Positions 24,375-32,318 of a stretch of 35,530 nucleotides of DNA are shown one piece after another. The stretch's first letter is position 1, and every line of letters begins with the position of its first letter. The notes below the pieces were generated by a model that was not told the DNA's origin, ran no database searches, and worked only from the letters and a program-made list of their open reading frames with translations. Where the stretch lies: positions 1 through 35,530 of the forward strand of contig JAHDEV010000013.1 of NCBI GenBank assembly GCA_020628615.1, read 5' to 3'. The position numbers and the translations under genes were made by a program. Origin of the DNA: Dokdonia sp. GTDB taxonomy: Bacteria > Bacteroidota > Bacteroidia > Flavobacteriales > Flavobacteriaceae.

Positions 24375-24860
24375 ATGTCAAAATTCACAATGCCCATACG
24401 TTTTGCCATCGCAATGGCAGGAGGGCTCATCGCATATTTTTTAGTACTCGCATTATTTAACCTTCATACTAATGTTATGTTCTCGCTTTTTAATGGCGTG
24501 ATTGTAGGTTTTGGTATTTACGAGGTGATTAAGTACACAAAAATTAAGAACGGATCTGCTTTTAGCTACACAGACGGACTTACTAATGGAGTGGTGTCTG
24601 GATTTATTGCTACTATATTATTTACAGCATTCTTTGCACTATATGCAGGTAATATAAACCCAGATTTTCTAGACGGGCTCATAGGGCCTTGGGAGAAGAC
24701 GTATAATACAAGTATAGGTTCTGTAATATTTACAGTTGCAATAGGAGGATTTTCTACCGCTATATGTTTATCACTTTGTTTTATGCAGCTTTTTAAACCT
24801 AGCTGGAATACTGAAGGAACTAAGAAGGTGTTACGAGAGAGAGGACCAGTTATTAGATAG
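24375..24860 (+). CDS. DUF4199-like membrane protein
   Basis: A 161-residue protein starting at ATG 24375 (MSKFTMPIRFAIAMAGG), 15 codons into the ORF-track frame, whose upstream part (LNILFIFKRKKINI) looks like untranslated AT-rich leader. It has four probable transmembrane helices (about 8-26, 30-48, 69-90 and 115-138) and the motif SYTDGLTNGVVSGFIATILF, as in flavobacterial DUF4199 proteins. The function is unknown. The gene stands alone, with a strong terminator after it. Confidence 0.75.
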   Translation: MSKFTMPIRFAIAMAGGLIAYFLVLALFNLHTNVMFSLFNGVIVGFGIYEVIKYTKIKNGSAFSYTDGLTNGVVSGFIATILFTAFFALYAGNINPDFLDGLIGPWEKTYNTSIGSVIFTVAIGGFSTAICLSLCFMQLFKPSWNTEGTKKVLRERGPVIR

Positions 24861-24883
24861 TTTTCATTTGGGAAAAGTAAATT

Positions 24884-24908
24884 AAAAAACCGCCAGATGG
24901 CGGTTTTC
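24884..24908 (+). terminator. Intrinsic terminator after the DUF4199-like gene
   Basis: AAAACCGCC pairs with GGCGGTTTT around the loop AGAT, with T residues. Confidence 0.88.
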
Positions 24909-24947
24909 TTAGTTTTATTAAATAGCTTAAAAAAACACAATTAGCGA

Positions 24948-24977
24948 TTGTAAATCACAAGATAAATAGTATATTTG
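24948..24977 (+). promoter_or_regulatory. Promoter for rplU-rpmA
   Basis: TTG at 24948-24950 and TATATTTG at 24970-24977 with 19 bases between them, a near-ideal Bacteroidota promoter. The mRNA would have a leader of about 60 bases before rplU, which could hold a site for ribosomal-protein autoregulation, though I see no clear structure. Confidence 0.7.
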
Positions 24978-25040
24978 CACCCGCTTAAACTGAGAGGTTT
25001 AGGCTTTTATTAGTGTAATAACAATATTTAATTAATCGCT

Positions 25041-25715
25041 ATGTACGCAATTGTAGAGATAGCAGGGCAGCAATTTAAAGTTGCAAAAGACCAAAAAGTC
25101 TTTGTTAACCGCCTATCTACCGAAGAAGGAAAAAAAGTCGATTTCGACAAAGTACTTTTGGTAGGAGACGGATCTAACATCACTTTAGGCGCCCCAGCTA
25201 TAGACGGAGCTCTAGTAGGAGCAAAAGTCTTAAGACACCTTAAGGGTGACAAAGTAATCGTTTTCAAGAAGAAAAGACGTAAAGGATACCGTGTAAAAAA
25301 CGGACACCGCCAGTCACTTACTGAAATCGTAATTGAAAGTATCGCTACTTCTGGAGCTAAGAAAGCTGCTCCAAAAAAAGAAGCAAAAGCAGAGCCTAAA
25401 GCTGCTGCTCCTGCAAAGGAAGCTGCACCAAAGGCAGAAGCAAAAAAGGCTGCTCCTAAAAAAGCTGCCAAAGCTGACGATCTTAAAAAAGTGGAAGGTA
25501 TCGGACCAAAAATCGCATCAACTCTTGTTGAGGCTGGTATTGATACATTTGCAAAACTTGCAAAAACTGACGCTGCTAAGATTTCTGAAATCATCGCAGG
25601 TGTACGTGGAAACCACGTAACTGACACATGGCCAGCACAAGCACAAATGGCTGCAGATGGTAAGTGGGATGAGCTTAAGAAATGGCAAGACGAATTAGAC
25701 GGTGGTAAAGCTTAA
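25041..25715 (+). CDS. rplU: Ribosomal protein bL21 fused to a C-terminal helix-hairpin-helix domain
   Basis: A 224-residue protein, about twice the normal bL21 length. Residues 1-103 are standard bL21 (MYAIVEIAGQQFKVAKDQKV ... KKKRRKGYRVKNGHRQSLTEIVIESI). An alanine/lysine/proline linker (about 106-144) follows. Residues 145-190 form a helix-hairpin-helix-like unit (DDLKKVEGIGPKIASTLVEAGIDTFAKLA), and the end is tryptophan-containing and acidic (NHVTDTWPAQAQMAADGKWDELKKW). The extension is known from Bacteroidota L21 but its role is unsettled. HhH units bind nucleic acid, so it may contact rRNA or another RNA or DNA. It is followed by rpmA, the usual order. Confidence 0.95.
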   Translation: MYAIVEIAGQQFKVAKDQKVFVNRLSTEEGKKVDFDKVLLVGDGSNITLGAPAIDGALVGAKVLRHLKGDKVIVFKKKRRKGYRVKNGHRQSLTEIVIESIATSGAKKAAPKKEAKAEPKAAAPAKEAAPKAEAKKAAPKKAAKADDLKKVEGIGPKIASTLVEAGIDTFAKLAKTDAAKISEIIAGVRGNHVTDTWPAQAQMAADGKWDELKKWQDELDGGKA

Positions 25716-25755
25716 TCGCGATACTATCAAGTATAACTTATAAAACCGAAACAAG

Positions 25756-26016
25756 ATGGCTCACAAAAAAGGAGTTGGTAGTTCTAAAAACGGTCGTGAA
25801 TCAGAATCGAAACGCTTAGGTGTTAAGATCTTTGGAGGACAGGCTGCAATCGCAGGGAACATCATCGTACGTCAAAGAGGTAACACTCATCACCCAGGTG
25901 AAAACGTGTACGGAGGAAAAGATCACACACTTCACGCAAAAGTGGATGGTGTTGTAAAATTCCAAAAGAAAAGAGACAATAAATCTTACGTTTCTGTAGT
26001 GCCTTTTGAGGCATAA
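25756..26016 (+). CDS. rpmA: Ribosomal protein bL27
   Basis: An 86-residue protein of normal length ([29 protein letters not shown] ... [23 protein letters not shown]). It lies near the peptidyl-transferase centre of the large subunit. The N-terminus begins directly with AHKKG, without the cleavable extension seen in Firmicutes. It is 40 bases after rplU and ends the transcript at a perfect terminator. Confidence 0.98.
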   Translation: MAHKKGVGSSKNGRESESKRLGVKIFGGQAAIAGNIIVRQRGNTHHPGENVYGGKDHTLHAKVDGVVKFQKKRDNKSYVSVVPFEA

Positions 26017-26046
26017 GCAACTAAGATAATTACTATCTCATTATAT

Positions 26047-26079
26047 AAAACCCTTACCGCAATGCGGTAAGGGTTTTTA
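26047..26079 (+). terminator. Intrinsic terminator after rpmA
   Basis: AAAACCCTTACCGC pairs perfectly with GCGGTAAGGGTTTT around the loop AAT, followed by T. Confidence 0.93.
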
Positions 26080-26149
26080 TGGTTATACATACTTGATTGA
26101 TATTTAAATGTTTGGTATGTTGTTTGATGCAAGAGACAAAACACTTCTT

Positions 26150-26701
26150 ATGAGAATATTACTAGCGTTTTGTTGTGCCTTTTTATTGCAATCTTGCTTT
26201 CCTGTAGCGGTGGCGCCTAACCTGAGTGAGGGTAAGGTTAAAAAAGCAAAAAAGTTTAATAGAAAACTACCTAATAGATATGCATATCTATTTACAGACC
26301 CTAAGGATGCAAATGAGTTTTATGAGTATGTAAATACTAAATATGATCTCAATCATAACTATGTAGAAGATAATGTGCGCGTACTTATTAGTAACGAAGC
26401 TTACTATGTCTCATTTTATGAAGTGGGAAAGAAAACGCAAACGGTCAATTTATTGAGACCACTAGCAAATAAGGTGCTTGAAGAAAATGGAGCGCCGCCC
26501 GTATTTAATGATGACCCTTTTAGGGATTATGGTGATACCTGGTACATCGCATTACTTATAACAGATGAAGATTTTAACGACGCCTTGCATCCAGATTATA
26601 AACATTATAAGGGCATAAGGCAATTTGCAGCTTCTTTACATAAAGAGTACTATAGTATGAGTAACTATAAGCAAGCCACATTTACAGTGCAACGTAACTA
26701 G
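26150..26701 (+). CDS. Lipoprotein of unknown function
   Basis: A 183-residue lipoprotein if it starts at ATG 26150 (MRILLAFCCAFLLQSC, lipidated Cys at 16). The ORF-track start 14 codons earlier would put a charged stretch (DARDK) before the signal and is less likely. The mature part is rich in Tyr and Asp/Asn (YAYLFTDPKDANEFYEYVNTKYDLNHNY, FRDYGDTWYIALLITDEDFND). I do not recognise a family. It is convergent with the next gene, with a single base between the two stops. Confidence 0.75.
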   Translation: MRILLAFCCAFLLQSCFPVAVAPNLSEGKVKKAKKFNRKLPNRYAYLFTDPKDANEFYEYVNTKYDLNHNYVEDNVRVLISNEAYYVSFYEVGKKTQTVNLLRPLANKVLEENGAPPVFNDDPFRDYGDTWYIALLITDEDFNDALHPDYKHYKGIRQFAASLHKEYYSMSNYKQATFTVQRN

Positions 26702-26702
26702 C

Positions 26703-27407
26703 TTAGTTTACCTTGATTTTATCTGTACCTAGATAGCCATCATTTTTATTGTAGTACCAGGCTCTGTCTTTAGGCATTTTTATACCTCCTATGGTAGCAA
26801 TATCAGAAAGCAGTATGTACTCACCTGTAGTCTCATCATCACCCTTAAAAAATTGATATACCTCCATTGCATATGTCTCTGGGTCAAAATAAAACTGCCA
26901 CACATCTGTGCCTACATTTTTATCATAGCGCACACGTGCTACTAGATATTCTTTTCCTTTGAAGGTGTCCTTTTTAACATCCTTCTCGATAATAGTTCCC
27001 TTATCTGTGAGCTTCATAGGTAAACCATAGAGGTATGAGTAATAATTTCTGAACATTACAGTGCGTTCACAATCCGCATCTGCAGTGGTGCTTGTTACGA
27101 CCTCTCCAGCTTTGTTTGTGTGTTTGCAAGCAGTGCCTAGAAGCTCTCTAAAGCTTGTTTTGCCATCTTGTGTTGTTGTTACATTAAAGTACTCTCTAGG
27201 TAAATCTAGTGTGATTACACTTTTGCGATCTGGTTTGTCTGGCATATCAAGTACGAGTGTAAACTCTCCAGTAAAGGTCGCCCAGTTGCTATTTGGGTCG
27301 TGATAGGCTATAGATTTTGCCACGAGCTCTGGTCCAGTTAATTGTTGTGAGTACGCTTTCGCGAAAGCGCAACAAAATAAAACAGCAATAAGCGTGTAGT
27401 TTTTCAT
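26703..27407 (-). CDS. Exported protein, LolA-like/DUF6503-like
   Basis: A 234-residue protein starting at ATG 27405-27407 (MKNYTLIAVLFCCAFAKAYS, cleaved before QQL); the ORF-track start is 10 codons upstream. The mature part is beta-rich (WATFTGEFTLVLDMPDKPDRKSVITLDLPREYFNVTT, TDVWQFYFDPETYAMEVYQFF), as in half-barrel LolA-like proteins, and resembles flavobacterial proteins annotated DUF6503. Two cysteines (in GTACKHT and ADCERT) could form a disulfide. A palindrome copy encodes AFAKA in the signal peptide, the same peptide and position as in the TolC-like protein. The function is unknown. Confidence 0.75.
   Translation of the reverse strand: MKNYTLIAVLFCCAFAKAYSQQLTGPELVAKSIAYHDPNSNWATFTGEFTLVLDMPDKPDRKSVITLDLPREYFNVTTTQDGKTSFRELLGTACKHTNKAGEVVTSTTADADCERTVMFRNYYSYLYGLPMKLTDKGTIIEKDVKKDTFKGKEYLVARVRYDKNVGTDVWQFYFDPETYAMEVYQFFKGDDETTGEYILLSDIATIGGIKMPKDRAWYYNKNDGYLGTDKIKVN
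27354..27369. repeat. Palindrome copy 10, inside a signal peptide (minus-strand gene)
   Basis: A perfect 16-base form that encodes AFAKA in the signal peptide of the LolA-like protein. Being palindromic it gives the same peptide on either strand. Confidence 0.9.
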
Positions 27408-27436
27408 TGTGAAAGTTTGAGCTATGAAGATACACA

Positions 27437-27465
27437 TTGCTTTTTGATAACCATAACTAACTTTA
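27437..27465 (+). promoter_or_regulatory. Possible promoter for the M48-like gene
   Basis: TTG at 27437-27439 and TAACTTTA at 27458-27465 (one base off TAnnTTTG) with 18 bases between. If used, transcription starts near 27470 and the start codon at 27513 is favoured over 27468. Confidence 0.35.
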
Positions 27466-27512
27466 GTATGGTATTAACAGCAGTGCAAAGTGATAAATTG
27501 TATCTTAAAAAT

Positions 27513-28097
27513 ATGGAAGAAAAAGTAGAAGTAGCACTTGAAGATGGAATGCTTAATCTAGAAAACAAGCAGATCCCAAAAGAGATTTATGATGAGGCAA
27601 TTATTGCCTTAGAGCACTATCCAGAATTATGGGATGCAGATATTACTTTTCAATTTAAGAACAATATAAGAAAGTCAACTATGCAGGCACAGCCTAGGTG
27701 GGCTAGCTTTCTTAAATCTAGAAAAAACAGATCTTACATTATTTTAATCTCAAGAAAGATACAAATAGATCAAGAGGAGCTTAACTTTTCTGAAGTACCC
27801 AGCGATGTGGTAATAGGGTGGCTTGGTCACGAGCTAGGTCACGTGATGGATTATAGGGAACGCTCTGCCTTCGGGATGCTGGTTTTTGGTGCAAAATATT
27901 TATACTCTGGCGCACATATAAAAGAAGTAGAGCGCACGGCAGATGTGTATGCAATCACCCACGGTATGGGCTCATATATTTTAAAAACAAAGAATTTTAT
28001 ACTAGATCACGCTCATATCTCTGAGAAGTATAAGCAACGTTTGCGTAGTTTATATATGTCGCCAGAGGAGGTGATGCACCTACTTGAGAATGATTAA
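27513..28097 (+). CDS. M48-like zinc metalloprotein (cytoplasmic)
   Basis: A 194-residue protein if started at ATG 27513 (MEEKVEVALEDGML); ATG 27468 is an alternative. It has the zinc motif HELGH (residues 106-110, GWLGHELGHVMDY) and a downstream EVERTADVYAI, whose glutamate (about 140) is placed as the third ligand in gluzincins such as M48 peptidases. There is no signal peptide, although FGMLVFGAKYLYSG is mildly hydrophobic. M48-type enzymes usually act on membrane proteins or peptides; this short form may be a soluble relative. It is divergent from the LolA-like gene. Confidence 0.75.
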   Translation: MEEKVEVALEDGMLNLENKQIPKEIYDEAIIALEHYPELWDADITFQFKNNIRKSTMQAQPRWASFLKSRKNRSYIILISRKIQIDQEELNFSEVPSDVVIGWLGHELGHVMDYRERSAFGMLVFGAKYLYSGAHIKEVERTADVYAITHGMGSYILKTKNFILDHAHISEKYKQRLRSLYMSPEEVMHLLEND

Positions 28098-28111
28098 ATT
28101 ATAGAGTGAAT

Positions 28112-29632
28112 TTATTGCTCACTTATAAAAGTTTCAAACTGGGCAAACTTTTCTTCATCCATTACTTTTTCCATCTTTACCTGGCCACCTTTTTTCTTAT
28201 TTGCGCCACTCCACTCGTGAAAGATATTTGGGTCTATAGTAGTCACCTTTACACCTTTTAGGGATTTACCTCTGGCTACACCATAATTTTTATTGGCATT
28301 TTTAAGAGATTCATCAAGAGCTTGAGCAAGATCTGTCTCGCTAGTGGTGGCTGTTGTTCCTAAATACCAGCAGTGGTAAAACTCACCGTCTATTTTTTTT
28401 GCACTTAGTGTAAACTCAGGTATTTTAATATCAAACTTTTCTTCTAGATCTCTTAGCGCATCTTCCATTTTATTTACAGAAAGTTGTGAGCCTACAACGT
28501 TAAGGAAGAATTTTGTGCGCCCCGTGATTTTAATTTCGGCTCTCTCTACATCTGTAAATGCTACGGTGTCGCCTATGAGATATCTCCACGCTCCAGAGAC
28601 GGTACTTATGATAAGTACATAGTCTACCCCTGTCTCTACTTCGTTAAGTGTAAGAGCAGGTGCATCTTGTGAGAGCGAGCCATCTTCATTAATATATTCA
28701 GGTTTAAACGGTACAAATTCAAAATAAACGCCGGCATCTGTACTGAGCTTCATAGATGCTGTTTCTGGTCTACTCTGGTATGCCATAAAACCTTCGGAGG
28801 CTAGGTAAGTGTCTATAATGGTAATGTCTCGACCTAGTAGCTGTCTAAAGCTTTTCTCATAGGGTTGAAAAGCTACACCTCCACTGGTAAAGACCTGCAG
28901 GTTAGGCCAGATGTCGTGTATGTTGTCTACATTATGGTAGGCTATTACTTCCTTGAGCATAAGCTCCATCCAAGATGGGATACCACTTAAGGCTCCTATA
29001 TCCCAAGATTTTGCATTTTCTGCGATGGTTTTAACACGCTCATCCCAGTTGTCTATTTTTGCTATTTCTTCTCCAGGTTTATAAAAACCTTTAAACCAGA
29101 AGGGGATATTGCTAGCTGTGATACCGCTTATTTCTCCTTCAAGAAACTCGTCATTTTTGGTGAGGTCTGTAGAGCTACCTAGTGCCATAACTTCTTTGTC
29201 AAAAAAGTCTGTAGGTAACTCATAATGTGCCAGCGCAGATACTTGTGCGATACTAGTCGTTCTTATGGCTGCTACCATATCTTCGGTTACAGGTATGCGT
29301 TTACTAGTTTTACCTGTAGTCCCACTTGATAATGCAAAATAGTGTGGCTTACCAGGCCAGGTGATATTTTCTAGACCATCCTTAATGCGTTTCCACCACA
29401 TATCATTCATCTGGTTATAATCGTGGTAGGGTATTGCTTTTCTGTAAGCCTCGCCCACATTATCTTCTTCTAGAATTTTTGAAAAGCCATAATAGATGCC
29501 AAAAGAGGTATCCTTTGCTGTGTCGAGCATTGTACGCAAGACATTCTCTTGCTCTTCAACTGGGTTTGAGCTTGTGGTGAGTGTGTCTTTAAGATCAATT
29601 GCACCTTTTATAATAGAACCTAGAATAGCCAT
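28112..29632 (-). CDS. GH3-family acyl-adenylate enzyme
   Basis: A 506-residue protein of the GH3 (auxin-responsive promoter) family, part of the ANL adenylate-forming group. It has the nucleotide motif ALSSGTTGKTSKRIPVT (about 108-124), the middle motifs TYLASEGFMAY and LIISTVSGAWRYLIGDTVAF, and a C-terminal lobe with ITGRTKFFLNVVGSQLSVNKMEDAL. In plants GH3 enzymes join amino acids to hormones. Bacterial members have no established common substrate, so I assign only ATP-dependent carboxylate activation. The N-terminus has no export signal. It is convergent with the M48-like gene, with 14 bases between the stops. Confidence 0.88.
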   Translation of the reverse strand: MAILGSIIKGAIDLKDTLTTSSNPVEEQENVLRTMLDTAKDTSFGIYYGFSKILEEDNVGEAYRKAIPYHDYNQMNDMWWKRIKDGLENITWPGKPHYFALSSGTTGKTSKRIPVTEDMVAAIRTTSIAQVSALAHYELPTDFFDKEVMALGSSTDLTKNDEFLEGEISGITASNIPFWFKGFYKPGEEIAKIDNWDERVKTIAENAKSWDIGALSGIPSWMELMLKEVIAYHNVDNIHDIWPNLQVFTSGGVAFQPYEKSFRQLLGRDITIIDTYLASEGFMAYQSRPETASMKLSTDAGVYFEFVPFKPEYINEDGSLSQDAPALTLNEVETGVDYVLIISTVSGAWRYLIGDTVAFTDVERAEIKITGRTKFFLNVVGSQLSVNKMEDALRDLEEKFDIKIPEFTLSAKKIDGEFYHCWYLGTTATTSETDLAQALDESLKNANKNYGVARGKSLKGVKVTTIDPNIFHEWSGANKKKGGQVKMEKVMDEEKFAQFETFISEQ

Positions 29633-29742
29633 ATGAGTTGGTTTTTTTACAAATATGTTAAATAAACCCGCTTAACTTACTGCCTTTAACCCAATCTTAA
29701 GGAACAATTGTGAAAAATATAGGAGCTTTTGTGTAGGGGTAA

Positions 29743-29764
29743 TTACGCTTTCGCGAAAGCGTAA
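29743..29764. repeat. Palindrome copy 11, longest form
   Basis: A perfect 22-base form, 24 bases downstream of the stop of the minus-strand retropepsin-like gene. Confidence 0.92.
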
Positions 29765-29788
29765 AAAGAACCATCTCACACTTATGTC

Positions 29789-30226
29789 TTACTTGAGGTA
29801 TAAGCAGTTGTATTGATAATCTATAATGCCTTTGCCGGCATTTAAAACATCTGCACCCAGAATACCGTGTACTGGCGCTGCATTGTGAGCAATTAGTGCG
29901 GTGTTTACGTGTGACATATCAAAGAGTACAATGTCAAGTTTTTTGTACTGCCACTTCTGAATTTTTAAAAAGTTATTGCGAGAGAGTTTGGTCTCCATAC
30001 CTGTTGCTCCGGCCCCTGCGGCTAGCACCTCACTATCTTCTTGCAGTAAGCCAAAAAGGTCTGCGTAGCTAAAATCTATACAAGAACTAGAGGCGCCTGT
30101 GTCTAGTATAAAAGACCCTTCTACACCATTAATTTTTGCCTTTATCTCGAGGTGATTTGTTACGGTAGGAAACAGGCGTGAGCGACAATAACCTTTTGAT
30201 AGTAAAAACTCGCGTAGTGAGGGCAT
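29789..30226 (-). CDS. Retropepsin-like aspartic protease-fold protein
   Basis: A 145-residue protein starting at ATG 30224-30226 (MPSLREFLLSKGYCRSRLFPT). The longer ORF-track frame would run into the divergent tatD gene. It has one aspartic-protease motif (GSFILDTGASSSCIDF) and later HGILGADVLNAGKGIIDY, the flap and second-half landmarks of single-domain retropepsin-like proteins, which act as dimers. There is no clear signal peptide from this start; an upstream hydrophobic stretch (TIVLLLIEITYP) would only be used with the longer start. Proteolysis is inferred from the motif. The partner or substrate is unknown. Confidence 0.8.
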   Translation of the reverse strand: MPSLREFLLSKGYCRSRLFPTVTNHLEIKAKINGVEGSFILDTGASSSCIDFSYADLFGLLQEDSEVLAAGAGATGMETKLSRNNFLKIQKWQYKKLDIVLFDMSHVNTALIAHNAAPVHGILGADVLNAGKGIIDYQYNCLYLK

Positions 30227-30335
30227 AGGGTATGTGATTTCTATCAAAAGTAATACAATCGTTTTTACACTGTGTGGTAACCAAATGATTTTTGAAAAAA
30301 GAAGCAAAATCATTTTACTTCTTCTTGTAGCAAAG

Positions 30336-30343
30336 TATTTTTG
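30336..30343 (+). promoter_or_regulatory. Promoter element directly before tatD
   Basis: TATTTTTG fits TAnnTTTG and ends 6 bases before ATG 30350, so the mRNA would be leaderless or nearly so. Confidence 0.5.
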
Positions 30344-30349
30344 TGATCT

Positions 30350-31126
30350 ATGACTTTTACAGATACACATACCCATTTATACAGTGAGTCTTTTGACGAA
30401 GATCAAGCAGAAATGATACAGCGCGCCATAGATGCTGGCGTGACTCGTTTTTTTATACCAGCAATAGACTCGGCTTATACAGAGCGTATGTATGCGCTAG
30501 AAAAGGCGCATCCAGATACCGTGTATCTTATGATGGGGCTGCACCCTACACACGTAAAAGAAAACTATGAAGAGGAGCTTGCTCACATAGAAACGCAGTT
30601 TGCGGCGCGTGACTTTTATGCAGTAGGGGAGATAGGGATAGACCTGTACTGGGATAAGTCTACGCTTGCGATACAGCAAGATGCATTTATGAGACAAATC
30701 CAGCTAGCAAAAAAATATAAGAAACCCATAGTGATACATTGTCGTGAGGCTTTTGACGAGGTTTTTGAAATATTAGAAAGTGAGAAGGGTGATGATCTTT
30801 TTGGGATTTTTCACTGTTTTACGGGTACAAAGGAGCAAGCCCTAAAAGCGATAAGCTATAATATGAAGTTGGGTATAGGAGGTGTGGCGACTTTTAAAAA
30901 TGGTAAGATAGATCAGTTTCTTGCAGAAATACCGCTGGAGCACATAGTGCTAGAGACAGACGCACCTTATTTGAGCCCCGTGCCCTATCGCGGTAAGAGA
31001 AATGAGAGTAGTTACCTAGTGCTGGTGGCCGAAAAGCTTGCGACCATTTATCAAAAACCACTAGATGAGATTGCTGCTATTACCAGTAAAAATGCAGATA
31101 ACGTTTTTTTTACAAAGCGCGCATAG
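30350..31126 (+). CDS. tatD: TatD family metal-dependent DNase
   Basis: A 258-residue TIM-barrel hydrolase of the TatD family. Metal ligands are visible as DTHTHL (H7, H9), AVGEIGIDLYWDK, VIHCREAFDE, IFHCFTGT and LETDAPYLSP. The length is normal. TatD enzymes are 3'-5' exonucleases linked to DNA repair, though their roles in Bacteroidota are little studied. It is the first of three same-strand genes (tatD, acyltransferase, ansA), with 46 bases to the next. Confidence 0.93.
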   Translation: MTFTDTHTHLYSESFDEDQAEMIQRAIDAGVTRFFIPAIDSAYTERMYALEKAHPDTVYLMMGLHPTHVKENYEEELAHIETQFAARDFYAVGEIGIDLYWDKSTLAIQQDAFMRQIQLAKKYKKPIVIHCREAFDEVFEILESEKGDDLFGIFHCFTGTKEQALKAISYNMKLGIGGVATFKNGKIDQFLAEIPLEHIVLETDAPYLSPVPYRGKRNESSYLVLVAEKLATIYQKPLDEIAAITSKNADNVFFTKRA

Positions 31127-31172
31127 TATCTTATTGTAAATAGGTAACTCAGCCATAAAATATTTTGTTCTT

Positions 31173-32318
31173 TTGTGGAGACCAATATATACCCAATTGA
31201 ACAACTACGACCATATACGCCCATACCACGACCAGGAGGTAAATGAGGCGCTTTTAAGAGCCGCCAGACACCCTATGTTTAGAGTGTTGTTGCAATTTAC
31301 ATTTCCAGATTTATCGCAAGAGCAAATTTTAGAAGTCCTTAAAACGTGTCACTCTATTGCAGATTTTCAAGAGAAGGTGATTTATAAGTCTGTAAGTAAC
31401 CTACTTGATAAAAGCTCAGAAGGATTTACTCAAAGTGGTTTTAGTGCGCTTTCGCGAAAGCGGTCTTACCTCTATTTATCAAATCATCGTGATATTGTAC
31501 TAGATACGTCATTGCTCAATATGACTCTTATAGACCATAATCTTATCACCACAGCATCTGCCATAGGTGATAATCTGGTTCAGAAAGATTTCTTAATGGA
31601 GTTGTCTAAGCTCAATAGAAACTTTTTAGTCTTAAGAGATCAGTCGCCTAGGGAGTTGCTTATGAGTTCTAAACTGCTGTCTAATTACATTAAATTTTTA
31701 TTACAGTCTCATAGATCTGTATGGGTAGCACAGCGAGAGGGAAGAACAAAAGACGGTCTCGATAAAACACAGCAGGGAGTTCTTAAAATGATTACTATGG
31801 CTCGTGGTAAGACGCCACTTATGACTTACCTGCGAGAGTTGAGCGTCATAGGTGTGGCAATATCTTATGAGTATGACCCTACAGATATATTAAAGGTGCC
31901 AGAGATTGTTGCAAAAAGAGAAAACCTGCCTTATATAAAAACAGCAAATGAAGATTTTAACAGCATACTTAAGGGAGCGCTAGGTAATAAACGTAACATT
32001 CACATCGCAGCATCGCCGTTACCAGAAAAGGTGTATGATGATATTGAAGATAAATATGATAGTGACAATGAAAAGTTACAGGCCTTTGCTAGTGAATTAG
32101 ATAAAGTAATCTGGAAGAATTATAAACTCTGGCCTACAAACTACATCGCTTATGATCTCTATCATAAAACAGATAAGTATAAGGACAAATATGATACTAA
32201 GGAACTGCGTCATTTTGAACGTAGACTAGAAGTACGTGTTGATTTATCTAAGCAAATGGAAGTAGACAGTTTCTTGTTAATGTATGCAAACCCCGTATTG
32301 CAAGCCGAAAAGTTATGA
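31173..32318 (+). CDS. Glycerolipid acyltransferase (PlsC/LPLAT superfamily)
   Basis: A 381-residue protein that probably moves an acyl chain to a glycerol-phosphate or related lipid. The active-site region reads YLSNHRDIVLD (about 101-111), a variant of the usual NHx4D with one extra residue, and the substrate-binding block is WVAQREGRTKDG. The opening NNYDHIRPYHDQEVNEAL resembles Bacteroidota members of the superfamily. The start is uncertain: the ORF-track start is TTG 31173 and a second in-frame TTG lies at 31197. An in-frame palindrome copy encodes ALSRKR (92-97) directly before the active-site motif. The stop overlaps the ansA start by 4 bases, so the two are translationally coupled. 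Confidence 0.85.
   Translation: MWRPIYTQLNNYDHIRPYHDQEVNEALLRAARHPMFRVLLQFTFPDLSQEQILEVLKTCHSIADFQEKVIYKSVSNLLDKSSEGFTQSGFSALSRKRSYLYLSNHRDIVLDTSLLNMTLIDHNLITTASAIGDNLVQKDFLMELSKLNRNFLVLRDQSPRELLMSSKLLSNYIKFLLQSHRSVWVAQREGRTKDGLDKTQQGVLKMITMARGKTPLMTYLRELSVIGVAISYEYDPTDILKVPEIVAKRENLPYIKTANEDFNSILKGALGNKRNIHIAASPLPEKVYDDIEDKYDSDNEKLQAFASELDKVIWKNYKLWPTNYIAYDLYHKTDKYKDKYDTKELRHFERRLEVRVDLSKQMEVDSFLLMYANPVLQAEKL
31447..31462. repeat. Palindrome copy 12, inside the acyltransferase gene
   Basis: A perfect 16-base form read in a different frame from the other coding copies, giving ALSRKR instead of AFAKA. Confidence 0.9.

Noticed and set aside
25028-25627. 199-residue antisense ORF and the plus-strand ORF 25333-25620
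   Set aside because: Both are shadows of rplU. The Lys/Ala linker yields long Leu/Ala frames without real content.
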